Counted from the first letter of the stretch, positions 10,148-17,746 are shown. The stretch is 38,551 bases of DNA from Kangiellaceae bacterium (GCA_019090895.1 JAHRVB010000219.1:1-38551); one strand, 5' to 3'. Numbers and translations: made by a program. The notes: generated by a model from the letters alone, not told the origin.

Positions 10148-10165
10148 ATTCTAATCGATTAGAAT
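10148..10165. promoter_or_regulatory. Perfect 18-bp palindrome, candidate operator
   Basis: ATTCTAATCGATTAGAAT is a perfect palindrome with 9-base arms and no spacer. It ends 31 bases before the GT9 start codon and lies in the divergent intergenic region shared with the M13 peptidase gene. The size suits a dimeric helix-turn-helix repressor. No cognate regulator is encoded beside it, so the factor is unknown. Confidence 0.45.
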
Positions 10166-10196
10166 GAAGACTGATTGCATCACTGACTTAAATTAA

Positions 10197-11234
10197 ATGA
10201 ACCAAGAAATAGCCTTTCCTTCTTCTATTTGCATACTTAGACTCTCAGCGATCGGCGATGTTTGCCATGCAGTAGCGACTGTTCAAGCAATACAGTCTAA
10301 ATGGCCGCAATGTAAAATAAGTTGGGTAATTGGTAAAGTTGAAGCGAACTTACTCCAAGATTTAGAGAATATTGAGTTTATTATTTTCGACAAAAAGGCT
10401 GGTTTCAAAGGTTATAGAGAGCTTTATCAACGACTCAAAGGTCGAAAATTTGATCAACTACTCCACATGCAAGTCGCCCTTCGATCAAGTTTGGCAACTC
10501 TCTGTATTAAAGCGAAACAAAAATGGGGATTCGATCGATTTAGGGCCAAAGAAGGGCAATGGCTTTTTACTAATAAACAAATTGATGTTCAACAACAACC
10601 CCATGTTGCCGAGGGCTTTTGGGCTTTCGCCAAAGCAATTGGAGCAACCTCAGAGCACAGTCCTAAGTGGCATATGCCGATTAATAAAAAGGCTCAGCAG
10701 TGGTGCCAACAACTCACTGCAAATCAAAATTATGTTGTAATCTCCCCCGCAGCGAGTAAAACAGAAAGAAACTGGACTGTAGAAGGTTATGCAAAAATCG
10801 CCGACTATATCAGTTCAAAAGGTTATCAGTTGATTCTTTCTGGGGGCCCCAGCGAAATAGAACGCTCCCTTGCGAGTGATATTCAATCATTAGCAAATAA
10901 CGATATTATTAACCTGGTTGGAAATACAAACCTCGCTCAATTACTCGCACTCCTTGCTGAAGCAAAATTAGTCATTGCCCCAGATTCAGGTCCAGCTCAC
11001 ATGGCATCAAGTGTTAATACTCCAGTAGTTGGCTTGTATGCCCATAGTAATCCGGGGAGAACTGGTCCTTTCAATTCTAAACACTTAACAGTTTCGGTTT
11101 ATGCTGAACTTTTAACTGAACAAACTGGAAAATCAGTGGCTGATAACCCTTGGGGTAAAAGGGTCAAAGGCCAAGATTTAATGCAACGAATCACATTTGA
11201 TTCCGTGGTCGAATCTGTCAATCAAATTATTTAA
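10197..11234 (+). CDS. Glycosyltransferase family 9 protein (ADP-heptose:LPS heptosyltransferase-like)
   Basis: Family 9 enzymes transfer heptose from ADP-heptose onto the inner core of lipopolysaccharide. The 345-residue protein has an N-terminal Rossmann-like start ILRLSAIGDVCHAV, typical of WaaC/WaaF proteins, and a C-terminal nucleotide-sugar half with ISPAASKTERNW, a GG segment and the family motif APDSGPAHMA, followed by GLYAHSNPGRTGP. There is no signal peptide, which suits action at the cytoplasmic face. It resembles heptosyltransferase I more than II, but I cannot decide the exact acceptor. It is a single gene separated from the downstream riboswitch by about 110 bases. Confidence 0.88.
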   Translation: MNQEIAFPSSICILRLSAIGDVCHAVATVQAIQSKWPQCKISWVIGKVEANLLQDLENIEFIIFDKKAGFKGYRELYQRLKGRKFDQLLHMQVALRSSLATLCIKAKQKWGFDRFRAKEGQWLFTNKQIDVQQQPHVAEGFWAFAKAIGATSEHSPKWHMPINKKAQQWCQQLTANQNYVVISPAASKTERNWTVEGYAKIADYISSKGYQLILSGGPSEIERSLASDIQSLANNDIINLVGNTNLAQLLALLAEAKLVIAPDSGPAHMASSVNTPVVGLYAHSNPGRTGPFNSKHLTVSVYAELLTEQTGKSVADNPWGKRVKGQDLMQRITFDSVVESVNQII

Positions 11235-11304
11235 ATCAACAGACTATTTTTAGTCAGTTACCTTTTCGATCTATCTGATCATTAAGAATAATTCGTTTTG
11301 TGCT

Positions 11305-11332
11305 TTGTCTCTTCAGTTTTTTAGCCTATAAT
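11305..11332 (+). promoter_or_regulatory. Promoter of the thiamine operon
   Basis: A perfect TATAAT (11327-11332) lies just before the riboswitch, with a partial -35 match TTGTCT (11305-11310) at 16 bases. Transcription would start near 11339, a few bases before the aptamer, as expected for a TPP-controlled leader. The -10 box and its position carry most of the weight; the -35 box is weak. Confidence 0.6.
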
Positions 11333-11346
11333 CCGCGCTCAACCTG

Positions 11347-11440
11347 AGGGGCGGCCGCGGAATGACTTCCAAGACCTGAGATTTGTACCCTTTGAACCTG
11401 ATCCGGTTAGTGCCGGCGTAGGGACAGGTGGAGAGGCCGC
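11347..11440 (+). promoter_or_regulatory. TPP riboswitch (THI element)
   Basis: The thiamine pyrophosphate aptamer is recognisable by its conserved blocks CTGAGAT (11376-11382), ACCCTTTGAACCTGATC (11387-11403), GGTTAGTGCCGGCGTAGGGA (11405-11424) and a closing P1 stem GCGGCC (11351-11356) with GGCCGC (11435-11440). It sits directly behind a promoter and upstream of a TonB-dependent receptor and thiamine-transport genes, so high TPP should lower their expression. The aptamer's 3' end contains AGGTGGAGAGG followed at once by an ATG at 11441, so a ribosome-binding site may be part of the aptamer itself. Confidence 0.97.
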
Positions 11441-11509
11441 ATGTATTGCCAGCACTATTGTATTTTCAACATTGCCGATCGCCTTTTCTTCTTGACCACC
11501 GTCTTACCG

Positions 11510-11563
11510 GATCTCCATTTTTATTTTTTCCCCAAAATTAATATTGGGAATGTATTGGAGATC
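11510..11563 (+). promoter_or_regulatory. Hairpin that can mask the receptor ribosome-binding site
   Basis: GATCTCC (11510-11516) is the exact complement of GGAGATC (11557-11563), which contains the GGAG preceding the receptor ATG at 11570. An inner stem CCCAA (11531-11535) with TTGGG (11544-11548) lies in the loop. Folding would hide the ribosome-binding site, so this is a plausible expression platform for translational control by the TPP aptamer. How it would be coupled to the aptamer is not visible, because the 5' arm lies 70 bases after the P1 stem. Confidence 0.5.
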
Positions 11564-11569
11564 AAACTA

Positions 11570-13744
11570 ATGAAAAGTAACATTCCATCCGTAGTCACAG
11601 GCCTGTTAGCCTGTTCACTATCGTTTTCCCTTTTAGCTGAGCCGCGTAATACCAACGATTCGACTGAAAATGTCCTTATTGTCACTGCAGCCCTAGAAGA
11701 TGTTAATGTTCTCAAACTTCCTGCCAGTGTTTCGGTAATCAACGAGGAAATTATAGAGCTAAGAAATGCGCAACAATTGACTGACCTATTGAACTTAGCA
11801 CCTAATGTTAACTTCTCTACTGGTGCGTCTCGTGGCCGTTTTATTCAGATCCGTGGTGTGGGCGAACGAAGTGAGTTTACTGAACCCGTGAATTATTCTG
11901 TCGGAGTTGTTCTTGATGGGATCGATCTTACTGGCATATCAAATGCTGCGACGACACTCGATCTAAAACAAGTTGAAATACTTCGCGGACCTCAAGGTAC
12001 CCTATACGGCGCCAATGGTTTAGCTGGTCTCATCAATTTAGTTTCTAATGATCCCACTGTCGATTTTTACGCAAGTCTTTCTGGTTCATTTGAATCGTTT
12101 AATGGCAGAGAACTTTCTGCAATAGTTAGTGGTAGCAGTGAGCAGGTTGGCTACCGATTCGCCGTTAAGCAATTTGAAACCGACGGATACATGGATAACC
12201 TATTCCTTAATCGAAAAGATACGAATAACATCGATGAACTAAGTTTACGTGGTAAGCTGGTATTTAATCCGTCTGAGAAATTAGCATTAACTACCAGCTT
12301 TTTTCTAGCAGATTTAGACAACGGATACGATGCTTTTAGCTTAGATTCAAACCGCGATACCTATTCCGATCTACCCGGACACGATCGCCAAAAGACGAAA
12401 GCGGTGGCCATTCAAGCAGATTGGGATTTCAGCAAACAGCTATGGCTTGAAGCAACATTAAGTCATACCAATTCCGATATAGAATATGGCTACGATGAAG
12501 ATTGGAGCCACACTGGAATTTGCGATGGTACTGCGTGTGATTCAGCCGACTGGGGATTTGACTGGTGGTACTCATCATTTGATAACTTCCTCAGAGTGAA
12601 CAATAACACCAGTGTCGATCTCAAACTTCACTCGTCAACATCAGCCACTGAACTACAGTGGGTTGCGGGATTGTATGTTAGAGAACAATCGGTCGAACTC
12701 GAGCGTGTATACACCTATGCTGATGCCGATTTTTCTAGTCAGTTCGACACCACTAATAGTGCATTGTACGGACAAATTATTTCTCCGATAAATGATCGGC
12801 TAAACCTAACGACAGGCCTGCGATTTGAAAAACGAAGTGCTGATTACTCCGATAATAACAACACCACTTTTACTCCCGATGAAAACCTTTGGGGTGGTAA
12901 ATTAGCACTCGAATATCAATACGCTGAGAATAAAATGATTTACGGTTTGGTCTCAAGGGGCTACAAAGCTGGCGGTTTTAATACTAGTAGTGATGTACCG
13001 GAGCAAGACCGAGAATTCAAAACTGAGTTCATGTGGAATTATGAAGCCGGCATTAAAGGAACATGGTTAAATAATCAACTGGTACTTCAAGCGTCCGTTT
13101 TCTATCAAGATCGAGATGATATTCAATCCAAGCAATCCTTGGTTCGCTCTATCGACAGTGGTTTATTAATCCAAGAAGGTGGGGAGTGTCAGTGTAGTTT
13201 TACTGATCTAACCACCAATGCAACTTCAGGAAATAGCTACGGTATTGAACTTGAATCAAACTGGACTTTGTCAGAAAACATTGACGTTTACTCAACTGTT
13301 GGACTGATAAAAAGCCAGTTTGACCAATATCTTAACTACACCCATGTTAATGCTGATTTGGAGAGTATCCCACCAGTCGCTTACAACCTAGACGGCCGTG
13401 CTTTTGCACATACGCCTGAATATCAAGTGACTTTGGGTGCAAACTTCTACATTACTGGTCAGTGGGTCGTTAATGCTGAAATGGAAGCAAAAGATGAATT
13501 CTATTTTTCTGATAGACATGAAGTTAAGTCAGACTCTTATCAAGCATTCAATCTACGATTGATCTATCAACAAGATGACTGGACGGTAAAACTATATGCC
13601 AACAATCTAACCGATGAAGATATCCAAACCCGCGCCTTTGGTAGTTTTGGAAATGACCCTAGAAAGTTCTATGCTACAGAAGCCTACTATCAATTTTCAG
13701 CGCCTAGAGTAGTCGGTATATCATTCAATAAAACATTTGAATAA
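11570..13744 (+). CDS. TonB-dependent outer-membrane receptor, thiamine-related
   Basis: This 724-residue outer-membrane receptor would import thiamine or a related compound using TonB energy. The chosen ATG at 11570 gives a signal peptide ending near SLLAEP and is preceded by GGAG; the frame is also open from an ATG at 11441, adding 43 residues. A plug domain follows (PASVSVINEEI, then a QIRGVG segment, VVLDGI, and VEILRGPQGTLYGANGLAG), then a beta-barrel (for example SRGYKAGGFN and DDWTVKLYANNLTDE). Two close cysteine pairs, in GICDGTAC and GECQC, lie in likely extracellular loops. Substrate assignment rests on the TPP riboswitch and the downstream genes, not on the receptor sequence. Confidence 0.93.
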   Translation: MKSNIPSVVTGLLACSLSFSLLAEPRNTNDSTENVLIVTAALEDVNVLKLPASVSVINEEIIELRNAQQLTDLLNLAPNVNFSTGASRGRFIQIRGVGERSEFTEPVNYSVGVVLDGIDLTGISNAATTLDLKQVEILRGPQGTLYGANGLAGLINLVSNDPTVDFYASLSGSFESFNGRELSAIVSGSSEQVGYRFAVKQFETDGYMDNLFLNRKDTNNIDELSLRGKLVFNPSEKLALTTSFFLADLDNGYDAFSLDSNRDTYSDLPGHDRQKTKAVAIQADWDFSKQLWLEATLSHTNSDIEYGYDEDWSHTGICDGTACDSADWGFDWWYSSFDNFLRVNNNTSVDLKLHSSTSATELQWVAGLYVREQSVELERVYTYADADFSSQFDTTNSALYGQIISPINDRLNLTTGLRFEKRSADYSDNNNTTFTPDENLWGGKLALEYQYAENKMIYGLVSRGYKAGGFNTSSDVPEQDREFKTEFMWNYEAGIKGTWLNNQLVLQASVFYQDRDDIQSKQSLVRSIDSGLLIQEGGECQCSFTDLTTNATSGNSYGIELESNWTLSENIDVYSTVGLIKSQFDQYLNYTHVNADLESIPPVAYNLDGRAFAHTPEYQVTLGANFYITGQWVVNAEMEAKDEFYFSDRHEVKSDSYQAFNLRLIYQQDDWTVKLYANNLTDEDIQTRAFGSFGNDPRKFYATEAYYQFSAPRVVGISFNKTFE

Positions 13745-13758
13745 ATGGTGAATTAAAG

Positions 13759-14010
13759 ATGAAAATTTCCGTTGAACTTAGTCTTTATCCCCTTGATGAT
13801 GATTTCCTGTCAATCATTCAAGATATTGTGAAGCGATTAAATGACGATAGCCGAGTTAATTGTTATACCAATACCATGAGCACTCAAATATTTGGTGAGC
13901 TCAATGATACTATGACTGTTCTAACGGAGATTATCGGGTATTCATTTAAGCAATACGGTAAACAGGTTTTTGTTGCTAAGATCCTCAACAGCGACGTTGA
14001 ACCAGAGTAA
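13759..14010 (+). CDS. Stand-alone YkoF-like thiamine/HMP-binding domain protein
   Basis: This 83-residue protein matches the YkoF/MTH1187-like fold. It opens with MKISVELSLYPLDDDF and carries the characteristic loop TNTMSTQIFGEL. In Bacillus, YkoF is a two-domain protein that binds thiamine or hydroxymethylpyrimidine and is encoded with a transporter. Here a single domain would have to dimerise to form equivalent sites. No signal peptide is present, so it is probably cytoplasmic. It begins 14 bases after the receptor gene and ends 21 bases before the permease gene, clearly within the same transcript. Its role (carrier, sensor or transporter accessory) is unknown. Confidence 0.85.
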   Translation: MKISVELSLYPLDDDFLSIIQDIVKRLNDDSRVNCYTNTMSTQIFGELNDTMTVLTEIIGYSFKQYGKQVFVAKILNSDVEPE

Positions 14011-14031
14011 AACTAGAGGAAAAATTAAAGT

Positions 14032-14646
14032 ATGAATCAGTTTTACCAACAATTCATTGAACAATTGTTAGCCACTTCGTTATTAGAGTGGCTTGCGGTT
14101 ATTTTAGCCATCGCCTATTTGTTGTTAGCGATTAAAGAAAGTCTGTGGTGTTGGCCAGCGGCTTTTCTTAGTACCGCTATCTACATCTTTCTATTTTTTG
14201 ATGTCAGTTTATACATGGAATCATTACTAAATTTATATTACTTAGTCATGGCAGTATTTGGCTGGCAACAATGGAAGAAAAACAAGGAAGCATCTCCAAA
14301 CAAACCCATCTTTGTGTGGCCATTGCGCAGACACCTTTTCTGGGTAGCTATTATTTCATTGTTAGTTGTGTTCTCAGCATTTTTACTTGACCGTTACACC
14401 GATCAACAGCTGGCATTGATTGATTCTTTTACAACATGGTTTGCAATCTTAGCGACTTACATGGTCACCCAAAAAGTTTTAGAAAATTGGCTCTATTGGA
14501 TAGTCATTGATAGCGTCTCTATATACCTTTATATTTCTAAAGGATTCGCTCTCACCTCAGTACTTTTCATCATTTATATTGTACTTGCCATTTTAGGTTG
14601 GATGACCTGGAAGAAAAACTATGAACAGCAAAGTTCAGCCACCTAG
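14032..14646 (+). CDS. pnuT: PnuC-family transporter, probable thiamine transporter PnuT
   Basis: PnuC-type permeases carry nicotinamide riboside, and the PnuT branch, found with TPP riboswitches, carries thiamine by facilitated diffusion. The 204-residue protein is almost entirely membrane helices (about seven), with the family-like aromatic segments LWCWPAAFLSTAIYIFLFF, YYLVMAVFGWQQW and, near the end, ILGWMTWKKNY. The two similar W-x-x-W-K-K-N stretches reflect the internal repeat of this fold. The PnuT rather than PnuC choice comes from the riboswitch and neighbours. It overlaps the next gene by 26 bases, which suggests coupled translation. Confidence 0.9.
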   Translation: MNQFYQQFIEQLLATSLLEWLAVILAIAYLLLAIKESLWCWPAAFLSTAIYIFLFFDVSLYMESLLNLYYLVMAVFGWQQWKKNKEASPNKPIFVWPLRRHLFWVAIISLLVVFSAFLLDRYTDQQLALIDSFTTWFAILATYMVTQKVLENWLYWIVIDSVSIYLYISKGFALTSVLFIIYIVLAILGWMTWKKNYEQQSSAT

Positions 14647-15520
14647 TTGGTGGGCTTTGAAAGAAGCCTTGTGGCAAGAACTTCTTGCCTTCTTTACGCC
14701 TACAACTCGAAGTTCATTTGATACGCTATCGAACCAACTTTCACTTGCCAGTAATTGGCTTCCTCTATCGCTAGGGCAAACCAATTCCAATTTTAAACTG
14801 ACTCTGATGGATAAGTGCTATTTTGTTCAAATAAAAAACAAACAGAATTCAGACCTGCAACCGACCGTTGACTTTCAGAAATTGAATCAACAATTACAAC
14901 TACATACGAATATCGAGCCGTGGTTAGTTAATAATTTATATGAATCAACGCACATTAAAATTGATGATTGGTTTGACTCGTCTTCAATAACCAATAAGCT
15001 ATTTCATAATCCTGAATTTATTCGCTCCATCGTTAATTTTTTAGTTCATCTCCATTACAGCGATTCTTTCTTTTCTACTCGAGGAATACAACTTCCTGCG
15101 ATACAAATTGAGGAATATGTTCGACGGTACCGACAGTTAGCATTGACCAACGCACCGCAAGAAACTAAGAGCATTGAGATCTATTTTCATCAATCGGTCG
15201 CTTTTACGAAATACTTTCGAGCAGAGTGCTATTGTCACAATGACCTGACATTAGAGAATTTACTTTACTCTGAGCATGGAATACTAAAAATTATCGACTG
15301 GGAATATTCCGGATGGGGGGACCCTTTAATGGACCTTGCTAACTTAATAATAAGCTGTCAGTTATCATCGCAACAAGAGCATTCTCTGCTCGAAAAATAC
15401 TCAAAAACATCTAACAAAAACATTGACTTAGAACGATTATCTCAAATGAAAAGATTAATCATTTCTATCAACCACTTGTGGCATTTAGCCAGCCAGAAAA
15501 AGGAACGACAAATTCAGTAA
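14621..15520 (+). CDS. Aminoglycoside-phosphotransferase-fold kinase, probable thiamine kinase
   Basis: This 299-residue protein has the APH/choline-kinase fold with catalytic loop CHNDLTLENLLY (Asp208, Asn213) and metal-binding IIDWEYSGWGDPLMDLANLI (Asp226). The same fold includes ThiK, which phosphorylates thiamine to thiamine monophosphate. Its position as last gene of the TPP-riboswitch operon, overlapping the permease by 26 bases, argues that it phosphorylates imported thiamine and so traps it in the cell. A choline- or other small-molecule kinase cannot be excluded from sequence. A GGAAG ribosome-binding site lies inside the permease coding region before the ATG. Confidence 0.85.
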   Translation: MNSKVQPPSWWALKEALWQELLAFFTPTTRSSFDTLSNQLSLASNWLPLSLGQTNSNFKLTLMDKCYFVQIKNKQNSDLQPTVDFQKLNQQLQLHTNIEPWLVNNLYESTHIKIDDWFDSSSITNKLFHNPEFIRSIVNFLVHLHYSDSFFSTRGIQLPAIQIEEYVRRYRQLALTNAPQETKSIEIYFHQSVAFTKYFRAECYCHNDLTLENLLYSEHGILKIIDWEYSGWGDPLMDLANLIISCQLSSQQEHSLLEKYSKTSNKNIDLERLSQMKRLIISINHLWHLASQKKERQIQ

Positions 15521-15614
15521 CATTTGTCTAATTAATTAATTCAATTTAATTTGCAACCTTTTATGCCCTAACTTCATCTATAGTTAAAGAAGAAGCAAAA
15601 AAGGAGAGCGAACA

Positions 15615-15866
15615 ATGAGAAGTTCAAATTATTTGCGACAAGCAAAACGCAGACACAACAAAACCATTGTTGATGAATCGTCGGTATTTACTAGTAACGA
15701 TAAAATCGTAGGCAAGGACACCTTGGCCAGCCTGATGGACGTCACCATAACGAGTATAGAATGTTGGATTCGAGATGGTATGCCCGTTGAGCAACGAGGG
15801 AGTCAATTAGAAGATTGGATTTTTAATCTTAACGATGTAAGGGAATGGAAGTCAGAGGACCAATAA
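15615..15866 (+). CDS. Small helix-turn-helix protein (MerR/Nu1-like)
   Basis: This 83-residue basic protein has a strong ribosome-binding site (AAGGAGAG). After a charged N-terminus it shows a winged-helix-like DNA-binding segment: GKDTLASLMDVTITSIECW, then IRDGMPVEQRG and a C-terminal DVREWKSED. That pattern resembles the DNA-binding domain of phage Nu1-type terminase small subunits and excisionase/MerR-like regulators. No phage genes surround it, so a small chromosomal regulator is more likely. It is separated from the thiamine operon by 94 bases and is convergent with pomB. Confidence 0.7.
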   Translation: MRSSNYLRQAKRRHNKTIVDESSVFTSNDKIVGKDTLASLMDVTITSIECWIRDGMPVEQRGSQLEDWIFNLNDVREWKSEDQ

Positions 15867-15908
15867 TTTCAGTGGTTCAAATCGAGCTTTATCACAGCCT
15901 TCTGAATG

Positions 15909-15930
15909 AAGGACTACGTAAGTCCTTTGT
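15909..15930. terminator. Hairpin terminator between convergent genes
   Basis: AAGGACT (15909-15915) and AGTCCTT (15921-15927) form a perfect 7-bp stem with a 5-base loop, followed by a short T stretch and AT-rich DNA. It lies 42 bases after the small helix-turn-helix gene and about 75 bases beyond the pomB stop, so it could serve both directions. Confidence 0.55.
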
Positions 15931-16003
15931 TAATTAACTAGATCCAGACTAGTAGATTCATTTTATTAATCAGTGTCGAATTGAGAAAAATCTGCAGAAT
16001 TAC

Positions 16004-16984
16004 CTATCCTTCGCTGACAGAGTCTAAACCAACGCCAACCACATCGCCTTCAGGTTGTTCACCTTGGACAATTATGACCTCTACCCGTCGGTTGGTCGCC
16101 CGCCCTTCACTAGTTGAATTATCTGCAATCGGTTTAGTGTCAGCATAGCCAGTGATAACAAAACGCCCTTTTTGGAGATTGCCGCTTCGAAGTAATTCCC
16201 GTGTTACTGAACCCGCTCTTCCACCCGAAAGTTCCCAGTTTGACCTGAAGTATTCATTATCTATTGGCAGATTATCCGTATGTCCAGCAACTCGAATTTC
16301 CCCATCAGTATCAGCAAGAATATCTTCAATTTTCCGAATAACAGGCAAAAATTCCTCTTCAATTGTGTCAGATGCGGAAGCAAAAGAGCCTTTCTCCCGA
16401 ATTCGAATGACAACATAAGCACCTTTCGCAAGTAGCTCAACTTGACCATCAGAGATCTCTTCCGACATCTTCACCGCTATCTCTTGCGCAAGCGCCTCCG
16501 CTTCTGCGGCAGCTTCGCGATCAGCTTTAGCAGCTTGTTGAGCTTCTTTAATGATTTCTGCGTCACTTTTCTCTTCTGTAGAAGTCGCATCTTTATCTTC
16601 CGGTCCTACACCTTTGTCTTTTTCAATGCCCTGCCCTTCATCGGGATCATCTTCATCAGGCTCATCAAACTCAAGTGTTTCCTTAGTAATATCAATTGTT
16701 TGCTGCATGACTGCTTCAATAACAGTCGGCTGTGGCTTACCGGGAGAGAATTCTTTTGCAATGATACTGGTGCCTTTAGGAATATCTCGCACATGCACTT
16801 TGTTTTGCACACCAAAAGCGAACTTCATCGAGCCTGCGATTTGTTTAAACTTCAGTACATCCATTTCAGCAAAGGACAAAAGCAAAACAAAGAAGCACAT
16901 CAGAAGGGCCATCAAATCGGCAAAAGTCCCCATATAAGCAGGAAGTCCCTCGGGGGGACAGTCGCATTCAGCTTCATCACTCAT
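16004..16984 (-). CDS. pomB: Flagellar stator protein PomB (sodium-type MotB)
   Basis: PomB pairs with PomA to form the ion-conducting, peptidoglycan-anchored stator of the flagellar motor. The 326-residue protein has a short cytoplasmic start with CDCPPEGLPAYMGTFADL, a single membrane helix containing the essential ion-binding Asp23, the PomB-like stretch FKQIAGSMKFAFGVQN, a long acidic then alanine-rich linker (about residues 105-190), and a C-terminal OmpA-like domain (AGHTDN, NWELSGGRAGSV). The N-terminal 75 residues look very like Vibrio PomB, which supports a sodium motor. It starts 3 bases after pomA, so the two are an operon. Confidence 0.95.
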   Translation of the reverse strand: MSDEAECDCPPEGLPAYMGTFADLMALLMCFFVLLLSFAEMDVLKFKQIAGSMKFAFGVQNKVHVRDIPKGTSIIAKEFSPGKPQPTVIEAVMQQTIDITKETLEFDEPDEDDPDEGQGIEKDKGVGPEDKDATSTEEKSDAEIIKEAQQAAKADREAAAEAEALAQEIAVKMSEEISDGQVELLAKGAYVVIRIREKGSFASASDTIEEEFLPVIRKIEDILADTDGEIRVAGHTDNLPIDNEYFRSNWELSGGRAGSVTRELLRSGNLQKGRFVITGYADTKPIADNSTSEGRATNRRVEVIIVQGEQPEGDVVGVGLDSVSEG

Positions 16985-16987
16985 TGC

Positions 16988-17746
16988 TTATTCTTCTGCC
17001 GTTGGACGTTTACCTTCAGCCAGGTAACCGTGCAGAACTTGTTCGATAACCCGTGGATTTTGACCCGCTTGAATCCCTAGCAGCCCATCAATCATTAGAG
17101 TCTTGGATATAGTTTCTTCCCGGTCTCGCATACCGAGTTTATCGCTGATAGGAATACCAACCATATTTGCCATGATCGCCCCATATAACGTTGTTAGCAA
17201 AGCAACCGCCATTGCAGGACCAATTGATTTAGGATCATCCATGTTGGATAACATCGCAACGAGACCAATCAAAGTACCGATCATTCCCATTGCAGGTGCG
17301 ACATCAGCCATCGTTTTAAATACGGTTCCCGACAATTTATGTCTTTCGGAAGCCATCCTGACATCTTTTTCTAAAATCGAGCGAACAACATCACCGTCAT
17401 GACCATCGACTAAAAGACCAATGCCTTTTTTCAAAAAATCATGTTGTATTTCAGCGCCTTCCAAAGCTAATAGCCCGCTCTTTCTTGCCATATCAGCCAA
17501 TTCAACAATTTGAGTAATTAGCTCTTCATTATTCATTGCCTTAAAAGTTAGCACTTTCATGCCCGCTTTAGCAGCCCCCAGGAACTCCCCAAGAGAGTAG
17601 GTCATCATCACCACAAAGTGAGTGCCTACTACCACTATTAGAATAGAAGGCGCGTCTATAAAGGTAATAATGGAGCCACCCAGCACCATGGCCATGACAA
17701 CCATCGCAATGGCCCCAAGAAGGCCAACTAGAGTTCCTAAATCCAA
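16988..17746 (-). CDS. pomA: Flagellar stator protein PomA (sodium-type MotA)
   Basis: PomA is the four-helix stator subunit that couples sodium flow to torque on FliG. The 252-residue protein begins MDLGTLVGLLGAIAMV, which matches Vibrio PomA, and contains the conserved block DVAPAMGMIGTLIGLVAML followed by DDPKSIGPAMAVALLTTLYG. The cytoplasmic loop and C-terminal tail (GIQAGQNPRVIE) are also conserved. The start codon is TTG at 17746: it is the residue that aligns with Met1 of PomA, and AGGGG lies upstream. The gene is divergent from xseB, an order also seen in Vibrio. Confidence 0.95.
   Translation of the reverse strand: MDLGTLVGLLGAIAMVVMAMVLGGSIITFIDAPSILIVVVGTHFVVMMTYSLGEFLGAAKAGMKVLTFKAMNNEELITQIVELADMARKSGLLALEGAEIQHDFLKKGIGLLVDGHDGDVVRSILEKDVRMASERHKLSGTVFKTMADVAPAMGMIGTLIGLVAMLSNMDDPKSIGPAMAVALLTTLYGAIMANMVGIPISDKLGMRDREETISKTLMIDGLLGIQAGQNPRVIEQVLHGYLAEGKRPTAEE

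Noticed and set aside
11236..11256. GACTA-TTTT-TAGTC hairpin after the GT9 gene as a terminator
   Set aside because: The stem has only five AT-rich base pairs and no T-run.
11441..11569. The extended N-terminus of the TonB receptor starting at 11441
   Set aside because: The 43 extra residues would precede and disrupt a normal signal peptide, so I do not annotate them as part of the mature gene, although leader translation stays possible.
16442..17080. A 212-codon open frame on the plus strand opposite pomB and the pomA end
   Set aside because: It is antisense to two clearly conserved genes and its translation is low-complexity, rich in Phe, Leu, Ser and Arg, with no domain.
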